Origin: Streptomyces sp. NBC_00525 | Lineage (GTDB): Bacteria > Actinomycetota > Actinomycetes > Streptomycetales > Streptomycetaceae | Assembly (NCBI RefSeq): GCF_036346595.1 | Contig: NZ_CP107834.1 | Coordinates: 2,170,001 to 2,234,000 of the forward strand | Direction: 5' to 3' | Length of the DNA stretch: 64,000 nucleotides | Part shown: positions 54,510 to 62,735 of the stretch, piece after piece | Position numbering within the stretch: position 1 is the first letter of the stretch | Layout: each line of letters starts with the position of its first letter | Program-made: the position numbers and the translations under genes | Notes under the pieces: generated by a model | What the model was told of the DNA's origin: nothing | The model's input: the letters and a program-made list of their open reading frames with translations, nothing else | Databases searched by the model: none

Positions 54510-56144
54510 TCACACGTTCGGGGGTGTTCCCTCGATCGGGCGTCCGAGGATGCCGGGGCGCTTCTGCCAGGGCAGCGGTCCGGACGGCGGCCGGTAGCCG
54601 ACGCCGAGCGCGTCGAGCCGGGCGTAGTGGGCGGTCATGCGCCGCTCGAAGCCGGCGAAGTCCCGTTCGTCCGGGGCGGGCAGGGCGGACCAGGCGACCT
54701 CGGCGAAGGCGGCGAGGCGGGGGAAGACCTGGTAGTCGACGCGGGCCCGGTTCTGCATGACCTCGGACCAGACGTTGGCCTGGGTGCCGAGGACGTGCCG
54801 GGCCGCCTCCTCGCTCAGGGCGGGCGGCACGGGCTCGAAGCGGTAGACGTCCTCCAGGGTGCGGATGTAGCCGATGGGCATCGGCTCGTCGGGGCCGCCG
54901 TGCTGGCGGTGGTCCAGGTAGACCTGCTGCTCGGGGCACATGACGACGTCGTGTCCGGCCTCGGCGGCCGCGATGCCGCCCCCGTAGCCGCGCCAGGAGG
55001 AGACGGCGGCGCCGGGGGCGAGGCCGCCCTCCAGGATCTCGTCCCAGCCGATGAGGCGGCGGCCGCGCGCGGTGAGCCAGGTGTCGAAGTGGCGGATGAA
55101 CCAGGACTGGAGTTCGTCCTCGTCGGCCAGGCCCAGTTCCTTGATGCGGGCCTGGGCGGTGGGCGACTGCTTCCACTGGTCCTTGGGGCACTCGTCGCCG
55201 CCGATGTGGACGAACGGCGAGATCTCGGCCGGGAAGAGTTCGAGGAGTTCCTCGAAGACGCCCTCGTAGAACCGCAGGACGTGGTCGGTGGGGGCCAGGA
55301 CGTTCGGGGTGACGCCCCAGTCGTCCCAGACGCCGAGCGCGGAGGTGTCCACGACGTCGGTGTTGCCCAGCTCCGGGTAGGCGCTGATGGCGGCCTGGGA
55401 GTGGCCGGGGATGTCGATCTCGGGGACGACCCGGATGTGCCGGGCGGCGGCGTAGGCGACGATCTCGCGGATGTCGTCCTGGGTGTAGTAGCCGCCGTGC
55501 GGCATGTCGTCCCACAGCTCGGACGCGCGGTGGCCGAACTTGGTGCGCGGGCGCCAGGCGCCGACCTCGGTGAGGCGGGGGTGGCGCTTGATCTCGACGC
55601 GCCAGCCCTGGTCGTCGCTGAGGTGGAAGTGGAAGACGTTCAGCTTGTGGGCGGCGAGCAGGTCGAGGTAGCGCAGGACGTCGTCCTTGGGCATGAAGTG
55701 GCGTGCCACGTCGAGCATCAGTCCGCGCCAGCCGAAGCGGGGCGCGTCCTCGATGTCGGTGGCGCCGAAGCCGCGCGTCCGCGCGTCGCCGACGGGCGCC
55801 CGGCGGAACGCCTCGGGGCCCAGCAGCTGGCGCAGGGTCTGGGCGCCCCAGAACACCCCGGCGGGGCTGCCGCCGGTGATGTCGACGCCCTCGTCGGGCC
55901 GGGTGGTGAGCCGGTAGCCCTCGGGGTCCAGGGAGTCGTCCAGGCGCAGTGCGATGGCGCGCGGGGCGTCCTCGGGGCCGGGGGCGAGGGGCAGGCCGAA
56001 GGCGGCGCCCAGGGTGGCGCGCAGCCAGCGTTCGGTGCCGGCGGTGCCGGGGGCCGCCACGATGGTGGTGGACGGATCGAGGACGAATCCACCGCGTCCC
56101 CGGTCGTCGGCGCGCAGGGGCGCCGGGATCAGTTCCATGTCCAT
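54510..56144 (-). CDS. GH20 beta-N-acetylhexosaminidase, apparently cytoplasmic
   Basis: A 544-residue glycosidase with the GH20b small domain (1-130) and the catalytic (beta/alpha)8 barrel from about 140 (RGLMLDVARHFMPKDDVLRYLDLLAAHKLN, DDQGWRVEI). The catalytic pair is in HIGGDECPK, with WDEILEGG and the tryptophan-rich TQANVWSEVMQN later. It removes terminal GlcNAc by substrate-assisted hydrolysis. There is no signal peptide, and it is the last gene of a sugar ABC importer operon with a 4-bp gap, so it should cut imported chito-oligosaccharides inside the cell. Confidence 0.95.
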   Translation of the reverse strand: MDMELIPAPLRADDRGRGGFVLDPSTTIVAAPGTAGTERWLRATLGAAFGLPLAPGPEDAPRAIALRLDDSLDPEGYRLTTRPDEGVDITGGSPAGVFWGAQTLRQLLGPEAFRRAPVGDARTRGFGATDIEDAPRFGWRGLMLDVARHFMPKDDVLRYLDLLAAHKLNVFHFHLSDDQGWRVEIKRHPRLTEVGAWRPRTKFGHRASELWDDMPHGGYYTQDDIREIVAYAAARHIRVVPEIDIPGHSQAAISAYPELGNTDVVDTSALGVWDDWGVTPNVLAPTDHVLRFYEGVFEELLELFPAEISPFVHIGGDECPKDQWKQSPTAQARIKELGLADEDELQSWFIRHFDTWLTARGRRLIGWDEILEGGLAPGAAVSSWRGYGGGIAAAEAGHDVVMCPEQQVYLDHRQHGGPDEPMPIGYIRTLEDVYRFEPVPPALSEEAARHVLGTQANVWSEVMQNRARVDYQVFPRLAAFAEVAWSALPAPDERDFAGFERRMTAHYARLDALGVGYRPPSGPLPWQKRPGILGRPIEGTPPNV

Positions 56145-56148
56145 GATG

Positions 56149-56997
56149 TCAGTCCTTAACCGCTCCGCCGAGTCCGGAGACCAGGCGTCGCTGTACGAGT
56201 ACGAAGAAGACCAGCACGGGCACGGTCATCACCGTCGAGGCTGCCATGATCCCGCCCCAGTCGTTCTCATCGGGTTTGAAGAAGACCAGCAGCGCCATCG
56301 GAAGCGTCGACTGGGAGGTGTCGCTGATGATGAACGACTTCGCGAAGAGGAAGTCGTTCCAGGTGGAGATGAACGAGAAGACGCTGGTCGCCACGAGGCC
56401 GGGGAGGACCAGCGGGAAGAGGATCTGCCACAGGAAGCGGGTGCGGCTCGCCCCGTCGAGGTACGCGGCCTCCTCCAGGGACTCCGGCACGGCCCGTACG
56501 AAGCCGCGCAGCATCCAGATGGCGAACGGCAGCGAGAACGCCAGGTGCGGCAGGATCAGCGAGCCGAGGGTGTTGAGCTGGCCGAAGTCGCGCATCAGGA
56601 AGAACAGCGGGATCGTCAGCGCCTCGACCGGCACCATCTGGGCGATCAGGAACATGATCAGCAGCGTGGTGCGGAAGCGGAACCGGAACCGGGTGACCGC
56701 CGTGGCCGCCAGGAACGCGACGAGCGCGGACAGCACGACGACCGTGCCGGCGACGAGCAGGCTGTTGAGGAAGTAGCGGCCGAACTCCTGCTGCTGGAAG
56801 ACCCGCCGGAAGGAGTCCAGGGACGGCGACAGGGTCCAGGGCCTGGGGTTCGTGGACTGGATCTCGCCCGCCGGTTTGAGGGCGGAGAGCACCATCCAGT
56901 ACAGCGGGAAGGCGACGGCGGCGGCGATGAGCAGCGCGGCGGCCTCGGCGGCGAGCCGGCCGGGTCTGCGGATCGGGAAGCGGGCGGGCCGGTTCAC
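56149..56997 (-). CDS. Sugar ABC transporter permease (MalG type)
   Basis: A 282-residue permease from GTG 56997, overlapping the previous stop (GTGA). Six hydrophobic helices, with the EAA loop PESLEEAAYLDGASRTRFLWQILFPLVLPG. Together with the permease at 56994-57962 it forms the channel of a CUT1-type importer. No ATPase gene is nearby, so the complex probably uses the shared MsiK ATPase, as known for streptomycete CUT1 systems. Confidence 0.9.
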   Translation of the reverse strand: MNRPARFPIRRPGRLAAEAAALLIAAAVAFPLYWMVLSALKPAGEIQSTNPRPWTLSPSLDSFRRVFQQQEFGRYFLNSLLVAGTVVVLSALVAFLAATAVTRFRFRFRTTLLIMFLIAQMVPVEALTIPLFFLMRDFGQLNTLGSLILPHLAFSLPFAIWMLRGFVRAVPESLEEAAYLDGASRTRFLWQILFPLVLPGLVATSVFSFISTWNDFLFAKSFIISDTSQSTLPMALLVFFKPDENDWGGIMAASTVMTVPVLVFFVLVQRRLVSGLGGAVKD

Positions 56998-57962
56998 AGT
57001 TCCTCCCCCTGGCGGCGCACGAGGCGCAGGTAGACGAGTGTGACGGCGAGCAGGATGAGCAGCATCACGATGCCGATCGCCGAGCCGAGGCTGTACTGCG
57101 AGGAGGCGAACGCCTTCTGGTAGGCGTACACGTTGAGCACGAGGTTCTGCCCGGCGATGCCGCCGCCGTTGGTCATGACGTAGATCTGGGTGAACACCTT
57201 GAAGTCCCAGATGACCGACTGGATGGTGACGACGGTGAGGATCGGCCGCAGGATCGGGGCCATGACGGAGCGCCAGACCCGCCACTGGGACGCGCCGTCC
57301 AGCGCGGCGGCCTCCAGCACCTCGGTGGGGATGGCGCGGATGCCCGCGTACACGGTGACCATCACGAACGGGAACGAGCACCACAGGACTTCGAGGAGCA
57401 CCAGGGCGAAGGCGCTGTAGCGCCCGTACGTCCACGAGTGGTCGCCGAGCCCGAGCACCCGGTTGACGGGTCCGAAGTCGGCGTCGAAGAGGAAGACCCA
57501 GACGGTGGAGCCGGTGATGGCGGGGGTGGCCCAGGCGCCGAGCGCGGCCAGCATGAGGGCGAGCCGGGGCACGGCCCGTATCCGGGTCAGCAGGACGGCG
57601 AGGGCGCAGCCGGTGAGCAGGGTGGACAGGACGCAGGCGGCGGCGAGGACCACGGTGGCGAGGAGGACCTGCCAGAACTGGCTGTCGCCGAAGAGGGTGC
57701 GGTAGTTGCCGAGCCCCTGGAAGGTGGCCGGTTCGCCGCCGCTGACCTGGGCCTGGGTGTACTCCAGGAAGGAGATCAGGCCGAGTTGGTAGATCGGGTA
57801 GACCAGCAGCCCGCCGAGCAGGACGAGCGCGGGCAGGAGGTAGAGCCAGGGGGTCCAGCCCGGCCGCCGGGCCGGGGAGGCGGAGCGGCCGCGCGGGCCG
57901 CGTGCGCGGCGGCCCGGCGCGGGTGTGGGGGGCGCTTTGTACGCCGTGCTGTTCGCGGTCAT
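56994..57962 (-). CDS. Sugar ABC transporter permease (MalF type)
   Basis: A 322-residue permease with six hydrophobic helices after a basic Pro/Arg-rich head (PGRRARGPRGRSASPARRPG). The EAA loop reads PTEVLEAAALDGASQWRVWRSVMAPILRP. It starts two bases after the binding-protein stop, so it is translationally linked. Partner of the MalG-type permease downstream. Confidence 0.9.
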   Translation of the reverse strand: MTANSTAYKAPPTPAPGRRARGPRGRSASPARRPGWTPWLYLLPALVLLGGLLVYPIYQLGLISFLEYTQAQVSGGEPATFQGLGNYRTLFGDSQFWQVLLATVVLAAACVLSTLLTGCALAVLLTRIRAVPRLALMLAALGAWATPAITGSTVWVFLFDADFGPVNRVLGLGDHSWTYGRYSAFALVLLEVLWCSFPFVMVTVYAGIRAIPTEVLEAAALDGASQWRVWRSVMAPILRPILTVVTIQSVIWDFKVFTQIYVMTNGGGIAGQNLVLNVYAYQKAFASSQYSLGSAIGIVMLLILLAVTLVYLRLVRRQGEEL

Positions 57963-57964
57963 GG

Positions 57965-59269
57965 TCAGCCCGCGTCGGCGAACGCGGCGTCCATCTTCTT
58001 CGCGGCGTCGTCGGCCGCGTCGGCCACGTCCTTACGGCCGCTGACGATCTCCTGGAACATGGTGGGCAGGACCAGCGAGGAGTCGATCCGGCCCCAGGCC
58101 GGCGACGCGGGGACGAACTTGGCTCCGGCGCCGAGTGTCCTGACGAAGGGCTCGACGAACGGCTCGCGCTTCGCGGCCGCGTCGCGTACGTCGGTGTAGG
58201 TGGGCAGGAAGCCCATCGCGTCGAACATCCGGGCCTGGGACGCCTTGCCGGTCAGCCGCTTCATCAGGTCGACCGCGAGGGTGCGGTGCTTGCTGCTCTT
58301 CAGCATCCCGATGTTGTTGCCGCCCGCGAAGGCGGGGGCGACGGACCCCTCGGCGACGCCGGGCAGCGGGACGACGGCGTACTTGCCCTTGACGCTGCCG
58401 GCCTCGACGGCGCTGTGGCTGAAGTCGCCGCCGATGGCCATGGCGGCCTTGCCGGAGGCGAAGGCGGTGACGGTGGCGTTGCCGCCCATGGCGGCGCACT
58501 TGGCGGGCGGGCAGTTGGTGTCGCCGAACAGCGAGGTGTACGCCTCGATGCCCTTGCGGGCCTCGGCGCTGTTGATGGCGGCCTTGTACGAGGAGCCGTC
58601 CTGCTGGGCGAGTTCGCCGCCGTGGGCCCAGATGAACGGCATGGCGCCGTAGGTGTAGGCGCCGCCGACGGCGAGCCCGTACAGGTCCGGCTTCTTCTTG
58701 TGGATCTTCCGGGCGGTGGAGATGAGTTCGGCCTGGGACTTGGGCGGCTGGATGCCCAGGTCCGCGAAGATGTCGGTGCGGTAGTAGAGCGCGCGCACGC
58801 CGACGAAGAGCGGGGCCCCGTAGACCTTGCCGCCGACCGTCACGGACTGCTTGGCGGCCGGGTCGGTGTCCTTGGCGTCGGCCCAGGCGCCGAACTCGGT
58901 GGTGATGTCGGCGAGTCCGCCGTCCTTGACGTAGCCGGCGGTGTCGGTGTTGCCGTACTCGATGAGGTCGGGGGCGCTCGCGGGGTCGTTGAACGCGGCC
59001 TTGACGCGCTCGGCGCGGGTCTCGACCGGGATGTACTCGATCTCGACCTTCGTGTCGTCGTGGGCCTTCTCGAAGGCGGCGACCGCGGTGTCGACGACCT
59101 TCTCCTTGGGCTTGTTGCCGACCTCCTGGAACAGCCAGACCCGCAGTGTGCCGGTCTTCTCGTCCCCCTTGGCGCCGGTGTCGGAGGTCTGCGGCGCGCA
59201 GGCGGTGGCCGTGAGGCCGGCCAGGACGAGGGCCGCGGCCGGAGCCGCGATTCGGGCAGAAAACTTCAT
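57965..59269 (-). CDS. Sugar-binding lipoprotein of the CUT1 importer (chitobiose/GlcNAc-oligosaccharide candidate)
   Basis: A 434-residue binding protein with lipobox TATAC (about Cys24). Typical solute-binding family 1 features follow: LRVWLFQEVGNKPKEKVVDTAVAAFEKAH, PDLIEYGNTDTAGYV, GGKVYGAPLFVGVRALYYRTDIF and GKAAMAIGGDF. Gene order binding protein-permease-permease-GH20 parallels DasA-B-C with DasD, and a dre site (59365-59380) sits upstream, so a GlcNAc-oligosaccharide ligand is likely. It is probably not DasA itself, because no dasR gene adjoins. ATG 59269 is set by the signal peptide. Confidence 0.9.
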   Translation of the reverse strand: MKFSARIAAPAAALVLAGLTATACAPQTSDTGAKGDEKTGTLRVWLFQEVGNKPKEKVVDTAVAAFEKAHDDTKVEIEYIPVETRAERVKAAFNDPASAPDLIEYGNTDTAGYVKDGGLADITTEFGAWADAKDTDPAAKQSVTVGGKVYGAPLFVGVRALYYRTDIFADLGIQPPKSQAELISTARKIHKKKPDLYGLAVGGAYTYGAMPFIWAHGGELAQQDGSSYKAAINSAEARKGIEAYTSLFGDTNCPPAKCAAMGGNATVTAFASGKAAMAIGGDFSHSAVEAGSVKGKYAVVPLPGVAEGSVAPAFAGGNNIGMLKSSKHRTLAVDLMKRLTGKASQARMFDAMGFLPTYTDVRDAAAKREPFVEPFVRTLGAGAKFVPASPAWGRIDSSLVLPTMFQEIVSGRKDVADAADDAAKKMDAAFADAG

Positions 59270-59290
59270 CCGGGAACCCCTACCGGTAGG

Positions 59291-59309
59291 CGTTGCAACA
59301 TACGCAACG
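59291..59309. promoter_or_regulatory. Second palindrome upstream of the sugar-binding protein
   Basis: CGTTGC-N7-GCAACG lies 21 bp before the start codon, in the leader. It differs from dre and resembles LacI-family operators, so a second, sugar-specific repressor is possible. Evidence is symmetry only. Confidence 0.4.
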
Positions 59310-59364
59310 CTCGTTTCGTTCTGCACAACAGGCAGGACACTAGGTGGGGACCAGAACGACGACA

Positions 59365-59380
59365 AGTGGTCTGCACCACT
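59365..59380. promoter_or_regulatory. dre operator upstream of the sugar ABC/GH20 operon
   Basis: AGTGGTCTGCACCACT has perfect 6-bp arms and fits the DasR consensus. It is 95 bp upstream of the binding-protein ATG, a promoter-proximal distance. Confidence 0.85.
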
Positions 59381-59434
59381 CTGTGACCCGGCGGAGCACC
59401 CCGCGCAACGCGTATCCGCCCCGTCACGCGAAAA

Positions 59435-59468
59435 ACCCCCGGAGCACGCGAACGCGTGCTCCGGGGGT
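59435..59468 (-). terminator. Terminator after the DUF3039 gene
   Basis: A perfect 16-bp stem ACCCCCGGAGCACGCG / CGCGTGCTCCGGGGGT with a 2-base spacer (tip opens in RNA), followed on the minus strand by five T. A canonical rho-independent terminator. Confidence 0.88.
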
Positions 59469-59505
59469 CTCCCCGCGAGCCGTCAGGTGGGGGCCGTACC
59501 GGCCG

Positions 59506-59793
59506 CTACTTCTTGTCCTTGCCGCCCTTGCCCTTGTCGCCGCCGGCGCCCATGGACTCGTAGATCTCCTTGCACATCGGGCAGACCGGGTACTTCTTGG
59601 GGTCGCGCCCCGGTACCCAGACCTTGCCGCACAGTGCCACCACGGGAGTGCCCTCCAGGGCGCTCGCCATGATCTTGTCCTTCTGGACGTAATGGGCGTA
59701 GCGCTCGTGGTCGCCGTCGCCGTTCGACACCTGCGGCGTCGGCTCCACGAGGGTTCCGGTACCTGCCCCGCGCTCGGGCTCAAGAGTGCTCAT
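59506..59793 (-). CDS. DUF3039 zinc-ribbon-like protein
   Basis: A 95-residue protein with the DUF3039 core DHERYAHYVQKDKIMASALEG and four possible zinc-binding positions: His near HYVQKD, ALCGK, and CPMCKE. It ends in GGDKGKGGKDKK, a Lys/Gly tail. The family is restricted to actinobacteria and of unknown function. ATG 59793 is set by the family start. It is 29 bp downstream of the YqgE-like gene on the same strand. Confidence 0.85.
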   Translation of the reverse strand: MSTLEPERGAGTGTLVEPTPQVSNGDGDHERYAHYVQKDKIMASALEGTPVVALCGKVWVPGRDPKKYPVCPMCKEIYESMGAGGDKGKGGKDKK

Positions 59794-59822
59794 AACCGCC
59801 AAGCGTACTGAAAGACGGGACA

Positions 59823-60383
59823 TCAGTTCAGCGAAGGGTCGTCCGGATACGTGGCGATCATGGCCAATTCGCTGCGCTGCCGGCGCAGGACCGCACGCCA
59901 CAGCCCTTCCGGGCGCGGCGACGACACGTCCCCGGGCTCCGACTCCACCACGTACCACGCGCCCTCGGACAGCTCGCGCTCCAGCTGTCCGGGGCCCCAG
60001 CCCGCGTACCCCGCGAAGATCCGCAGCGAGCCCACCGCGGCCGCCAGCAGCTCCGGCGGCGCCTCCAGGTCCACCAGGCCGATCGCCCCGTACACCCGGC
60101 GCCACCCCAGGGGCCCGTCGCCGCCCGGGATCACGGCGACCCCGAGGGCGGAGTCCAGCGAGACGGGCCCGCCCTGGAAGACGACCTCGGGCTCGCCGGT
60201 GAGCCCGGCCCAGCCCGCCAGGATGTCCACGACGCCCACCGGCGTGGGCCGGTTGAGGACGACGCCCAGGGAGCCCTCCTCGTCGTGGTCGAGGAGGAGC
60301 ACGACCGCACGGTCGAAGTTCGGGTCAGCCAGGGCGGGCGCGGCCACGAGCAGCCGCCCTGTGAGCGAGGACACCTCGGTCAT
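59823..60383 (-). CDS. YqgE/AlgH-family protein
   Basis: A 186-residue protein with the UPF0301 features: LTGRLLVAAPALADPNFDRAVVLLLDHDEEGSLGVVLNRP at the start, VFQGGPVSLDS in the middle, RIFAGYAGWGPGQLERE and a closing WYVVESEPGDV. YqgE proteins are conserved but functionally unassigned. Divergent from murA with 276 bp between the starts. Confidence 0.92.
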   Translation of the reverse strand: MTEVSSLTGRLLVAAPALADPNFDRAVVLLLDHDEEGSLGVVLNRPTPVGVVDILAGWAGLTGEPEVVFQGGPVSLDSALGVAVIPGGDGPLGWRRVYGAIGLVDLEAPPELLAAAVGSLRIFAGYAGWGPGQLERELSEGAWYVVESEPGDVSSPRPEGLWRAVLRRQRSELAMIATYPDDPSLN

Positions 60384-60659
60384 GGCAGAAATGATCCCGC
60401 ATCTTCGGCCGCCGCGTGGGCCAAGTGAGCCGGTCGTCGCGCTCGGTGCCCGAGCGCAGCTCAGGGCGCACGGATGCATGAGGAGCGCATGCCCGGATCA
60501 CACATCCGGACGGTGACCCTCCGCAAGCCCCGTTCAGCGGAGCGTACCGGGGGCGGATTCATGGCGATCGCGCACTGTCCGCACCCTTACGGAAGGGGGG
60601 TGCGGGGCCATTACCCTTTCGTTTGACCCTCTGCCCGACCACTCCGGAACGCGAGATTC

Positions 60660-62000
60660 ATGACCGGCACAGACGATGTCCTGCTTGTCCACGGCGGAAC
60701 CCCGCTGGAGGGCGAGATCCGCGTCCGAGGCGCCAAGAACCTGGTGCCCAAGGCGATGGTCGCCGCGCTGTTGGGCAGTGGGCCCAGCCGGCTGCGCAAT
60801 GTGCCCGACATCCGCGACGTGCGGGTGGTGCGGGGGCTGCTCCAGCTGCACGGCGTGACGGTCCGCCCCGGCGACGAGCCCGGCGAGCTGATCCTCGACC
60901 CCACGCACGTCGAGAGCGCCAACGTCGCCGACATCGATGCCCACGCCGGTTCCTCGCGCATCCCGATCCTGTTCTGCGGGCCGCTGCTGCACCGCCTGGG
61001 CCACGCCTTCATCCCCGGCCTCGGCGGCTGCGACATCGGCGGCCGGCCGATCGACTTCCACTTCGACGTGCTGCGCCGGTTCGGCGCGACGATCGAGAAG
61101 CGGGCGGACGGGCAGTACCTGGAGGCCCCGCAGCGGCTGCGCGGCACCAAGATCCGGCTGCCGTACCCCTCGGTGGGCTCCACCGAGCAGGTGCTGCTGA
61201 CGGCGGTGCTCGCCGAGGGCGTCACGGAGCTGTCCAACGCGGCCGTGGAGCCGGAGATCGAGGACCTGATCTGCGTCCTGCAGAAAATGGGCGCGATCAT
61301 CTCGATGGACACCGACCGCACCATCCGGATCACCGGGGTGGACCGCCTCGACGGCTATACGCACCGGGCCCTGCCGGACCGCCTGGAGGCCGCCTCCTGG
61401 GCGTCCGCCGCGCTGGCCACCGAGGGCAACATCTACGTCCGGGGCGCCCAGCAGCGCTCGATGATGACGTTCCTGAACACCTTCCGCAAGGTCGGCGGCG
61501 CCTTCGAGATCGACGACGAGGGCATCCGCTTCTGGCACCCGGGCGGCGCGCTGAACGCCATCGCGCTGGAGACCGACGTGCACCCCGGCTTCCAGACGGA
61601 CTGGCAGCAGCCCCTGGTGGTCGCGCTGACGCAGGCCGCCGGCCTCTCCATCGTCCACGAGACGGTGTACGAGTCCCGGCTCGGCTTCACCTCCGCGCTC
61701 AACCAGATGGGCGCGCACATCCAGCTGTACCGCGAGTGCCTGGGCGGCTCGGACTGCCGCTTCGGCCAGCGCAACTTCCTGCACTCCGCGGTCGTCTCGG
61801 GCCCCACGAAGCTCCAGGGCGCGGATCTGGTCATCCCGGACCTGCGCGGCGGGTTCTCGTACCTGATCGCCGCCCTCGCGGCCCAGGGCACCTCGCGGGT
61901 GCACGGCATCGACCTGATCAACCGGGGCTACGAGAACTTCATGGACAAGCTGGAGAAGCTGGGCGCCAAGGTGGAGCTGCCGGGCGGCTCACTGGTCTGA
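60660..62000 (+). CDS. murA: UDP-N-acetylglucosamine 1-carboxyvinyltransferase
   Basis: A 446-residue enzyme for the first committed step of peptidoglycan synthesis, moving enolpyruvyl from PEP to UDP-GlcNAc. The start VHGGTPLEGEIRVRGAKNLVPKAMVAALL supplies the Lys-Asn pair, and the reactive cysteine Cys124 is in the loop GLGGCDIGGRPID. That cysteine reacts with fosfomycin, so the enzyme should be fosfomycin-sensitive unless protected. Later FTSALNQMGAHIQ and DLRGGFSYLIAALAAQG are canonical. Monocistronic. Confidence 0.95.
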   Translation: MTGTDDVLLVHGGTPLEGEIRVRGAKNLVPKAMVAALLGSGPSRLRNVPDIRDVRVVRGLLQLHGVTVRPGDEPGELILDPTHVESANVADIDAHAGSSRIPILFCGPLLHRLGHAFIPGLGGCDIGGRPIDFHFDVLRRFGATIEKRADGQYLEAPQRLRGTKIRLPYPSVGSTEQVLLTAVLAEGVTELSNAAVEPEIEDLICVLQKMGAIISMDTDRTIRITGVDRLDGYTHRALPDRLEAASWASAALATEGNIYVRGAQQRSMMTFLNTFRKVGGAFEIDDEGIRFWHPGGALNAIALETDVHPGFQTDWQQPLVVALTQAAGLSIVHETVYESRLGFTSALNQMGAHIQLYRECLGGSDCRFGQRNFLHSAVVSGPTKLQGADLVIPDLRGGFSYLIAALAAQGTSRVHGIDLINRGYENFMDKLEKLGAKVELPGGSLV

Positions 62001-62050
62001 GGCGGGACCGCCGGGGCCTCGGGGGCCCGGGCGGGCGCCGCACACGCCGA

Positions 62051-62082
62051 AGGGCGGCCACCCTGGTCGGGGTGGCCGCCCT
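62051..62082. terminator. Bidirectional terminator between murA and hup
   Basis: A 13-bp stem AGGGCGGCCACCC / GGGTGGCCGCCCT with a 6-base loop in the 100-bp gap of the convergent pair. Confidence 0.82.
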
Positions 62083-62100
62083 CCGTCGTGCCCAGGGGTC

Positions 62101-62382
62101 TTACTTGCCCTTGGCGGCTTCCTTGAGCTTCGAGCCCGCGGAGACCTTCACGCTGTAGCCGGCCGGGATGTTGATCGGGTCGCCGGTCTGCGGGTTACGA
62201 GCGGTGCGAGCGGCACGGTGGGTGCGCTCGAAGGTCAGGAAACCGGGGATGGTGACCTTCTCGTCGCCCTTGGCGACGATCTCGCCGACGGTCTCGGCGA
62301 GAGCGGCCAGCACGGCGTCGGCGTCCTTGCGGGTCACCTCGGCGCGGTCGGCCAGGGCGGCCACCAGCTCACTGCGGTTCAT
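62101..62382 (-). CDS. hup: HU-family nucleoid protein
   Basis: A 93-residue DNA-binding protein with the complete HU fold: MNRSELVAALADRAEVTRKD, the IPGFLTFERTHRAARTARNPQTGDPINIPAGYSVKV strand-and-arm region with the DNA-binding arm, and a basic KLKEAAKGK end. It lacks the long basic tail of the second streptomycete HU (HupS), so this is the HupA-type protein. ATG 62382 is fixed by the family start. Confidence 0.95.
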   Translation of the reverse strand: MNRSELVAALADRAEVTRKDADAVLAALAETVGEIVAKGDEKVTIPGFLTFERTHRAARTARNPQTGDPINIPAGYSVKVSAGSKLKEAAKGK

Positions 62383-62735
62383 GTTGTTACTCCCGTGTTC
62401 TTCTTGCCTGTGAGGCGGAGATCGAAGCCGATGCTGCCAGGACCCTCGGACAGTCCCCGTACTCGGGTCCGTCCTTGAGAGGGTCCGGGTAGACCTCGCG
62501 CCCTGTGGGGTCTCCCCTGGACGTAGTCCTCGGGGAAGCATCCTGCCCCCACCTGCGGCGGGAAAGCCAATCCGGCACCCTCCGGAAGCCGTGCGAAAAG
62601 CACCACTGCCTCGTCGTGGTGACGTCCCGTCGGCTTCCCCGAAGCGGTCCGCAGCGCTGCGGGGCTCCGCAGGTCGCGTCGCCCGCCCACCCTAAAGGGG
62701 CGTTTGGGGCGCCGCGACCCGCGACGCGCCGTACG
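62383..62735. other. Non-coding region between hup and the malic enzyme gene
   Basis: These 353 bp hold no believable ORF. They must contain the hup promoter and leader on the minus strand, and the 3' end of the malic enzyme transcript. No terminator with a strong stem was recognised after the malic enzyme stop. Confidence 0.55.

Noticed and set aside
53367..56159. A 930-codon plus-strand frame
   Set aside because: It spans the FAD subunit, an intergenic terminator and the GH20 gene on the other strand, which no real gene would do.
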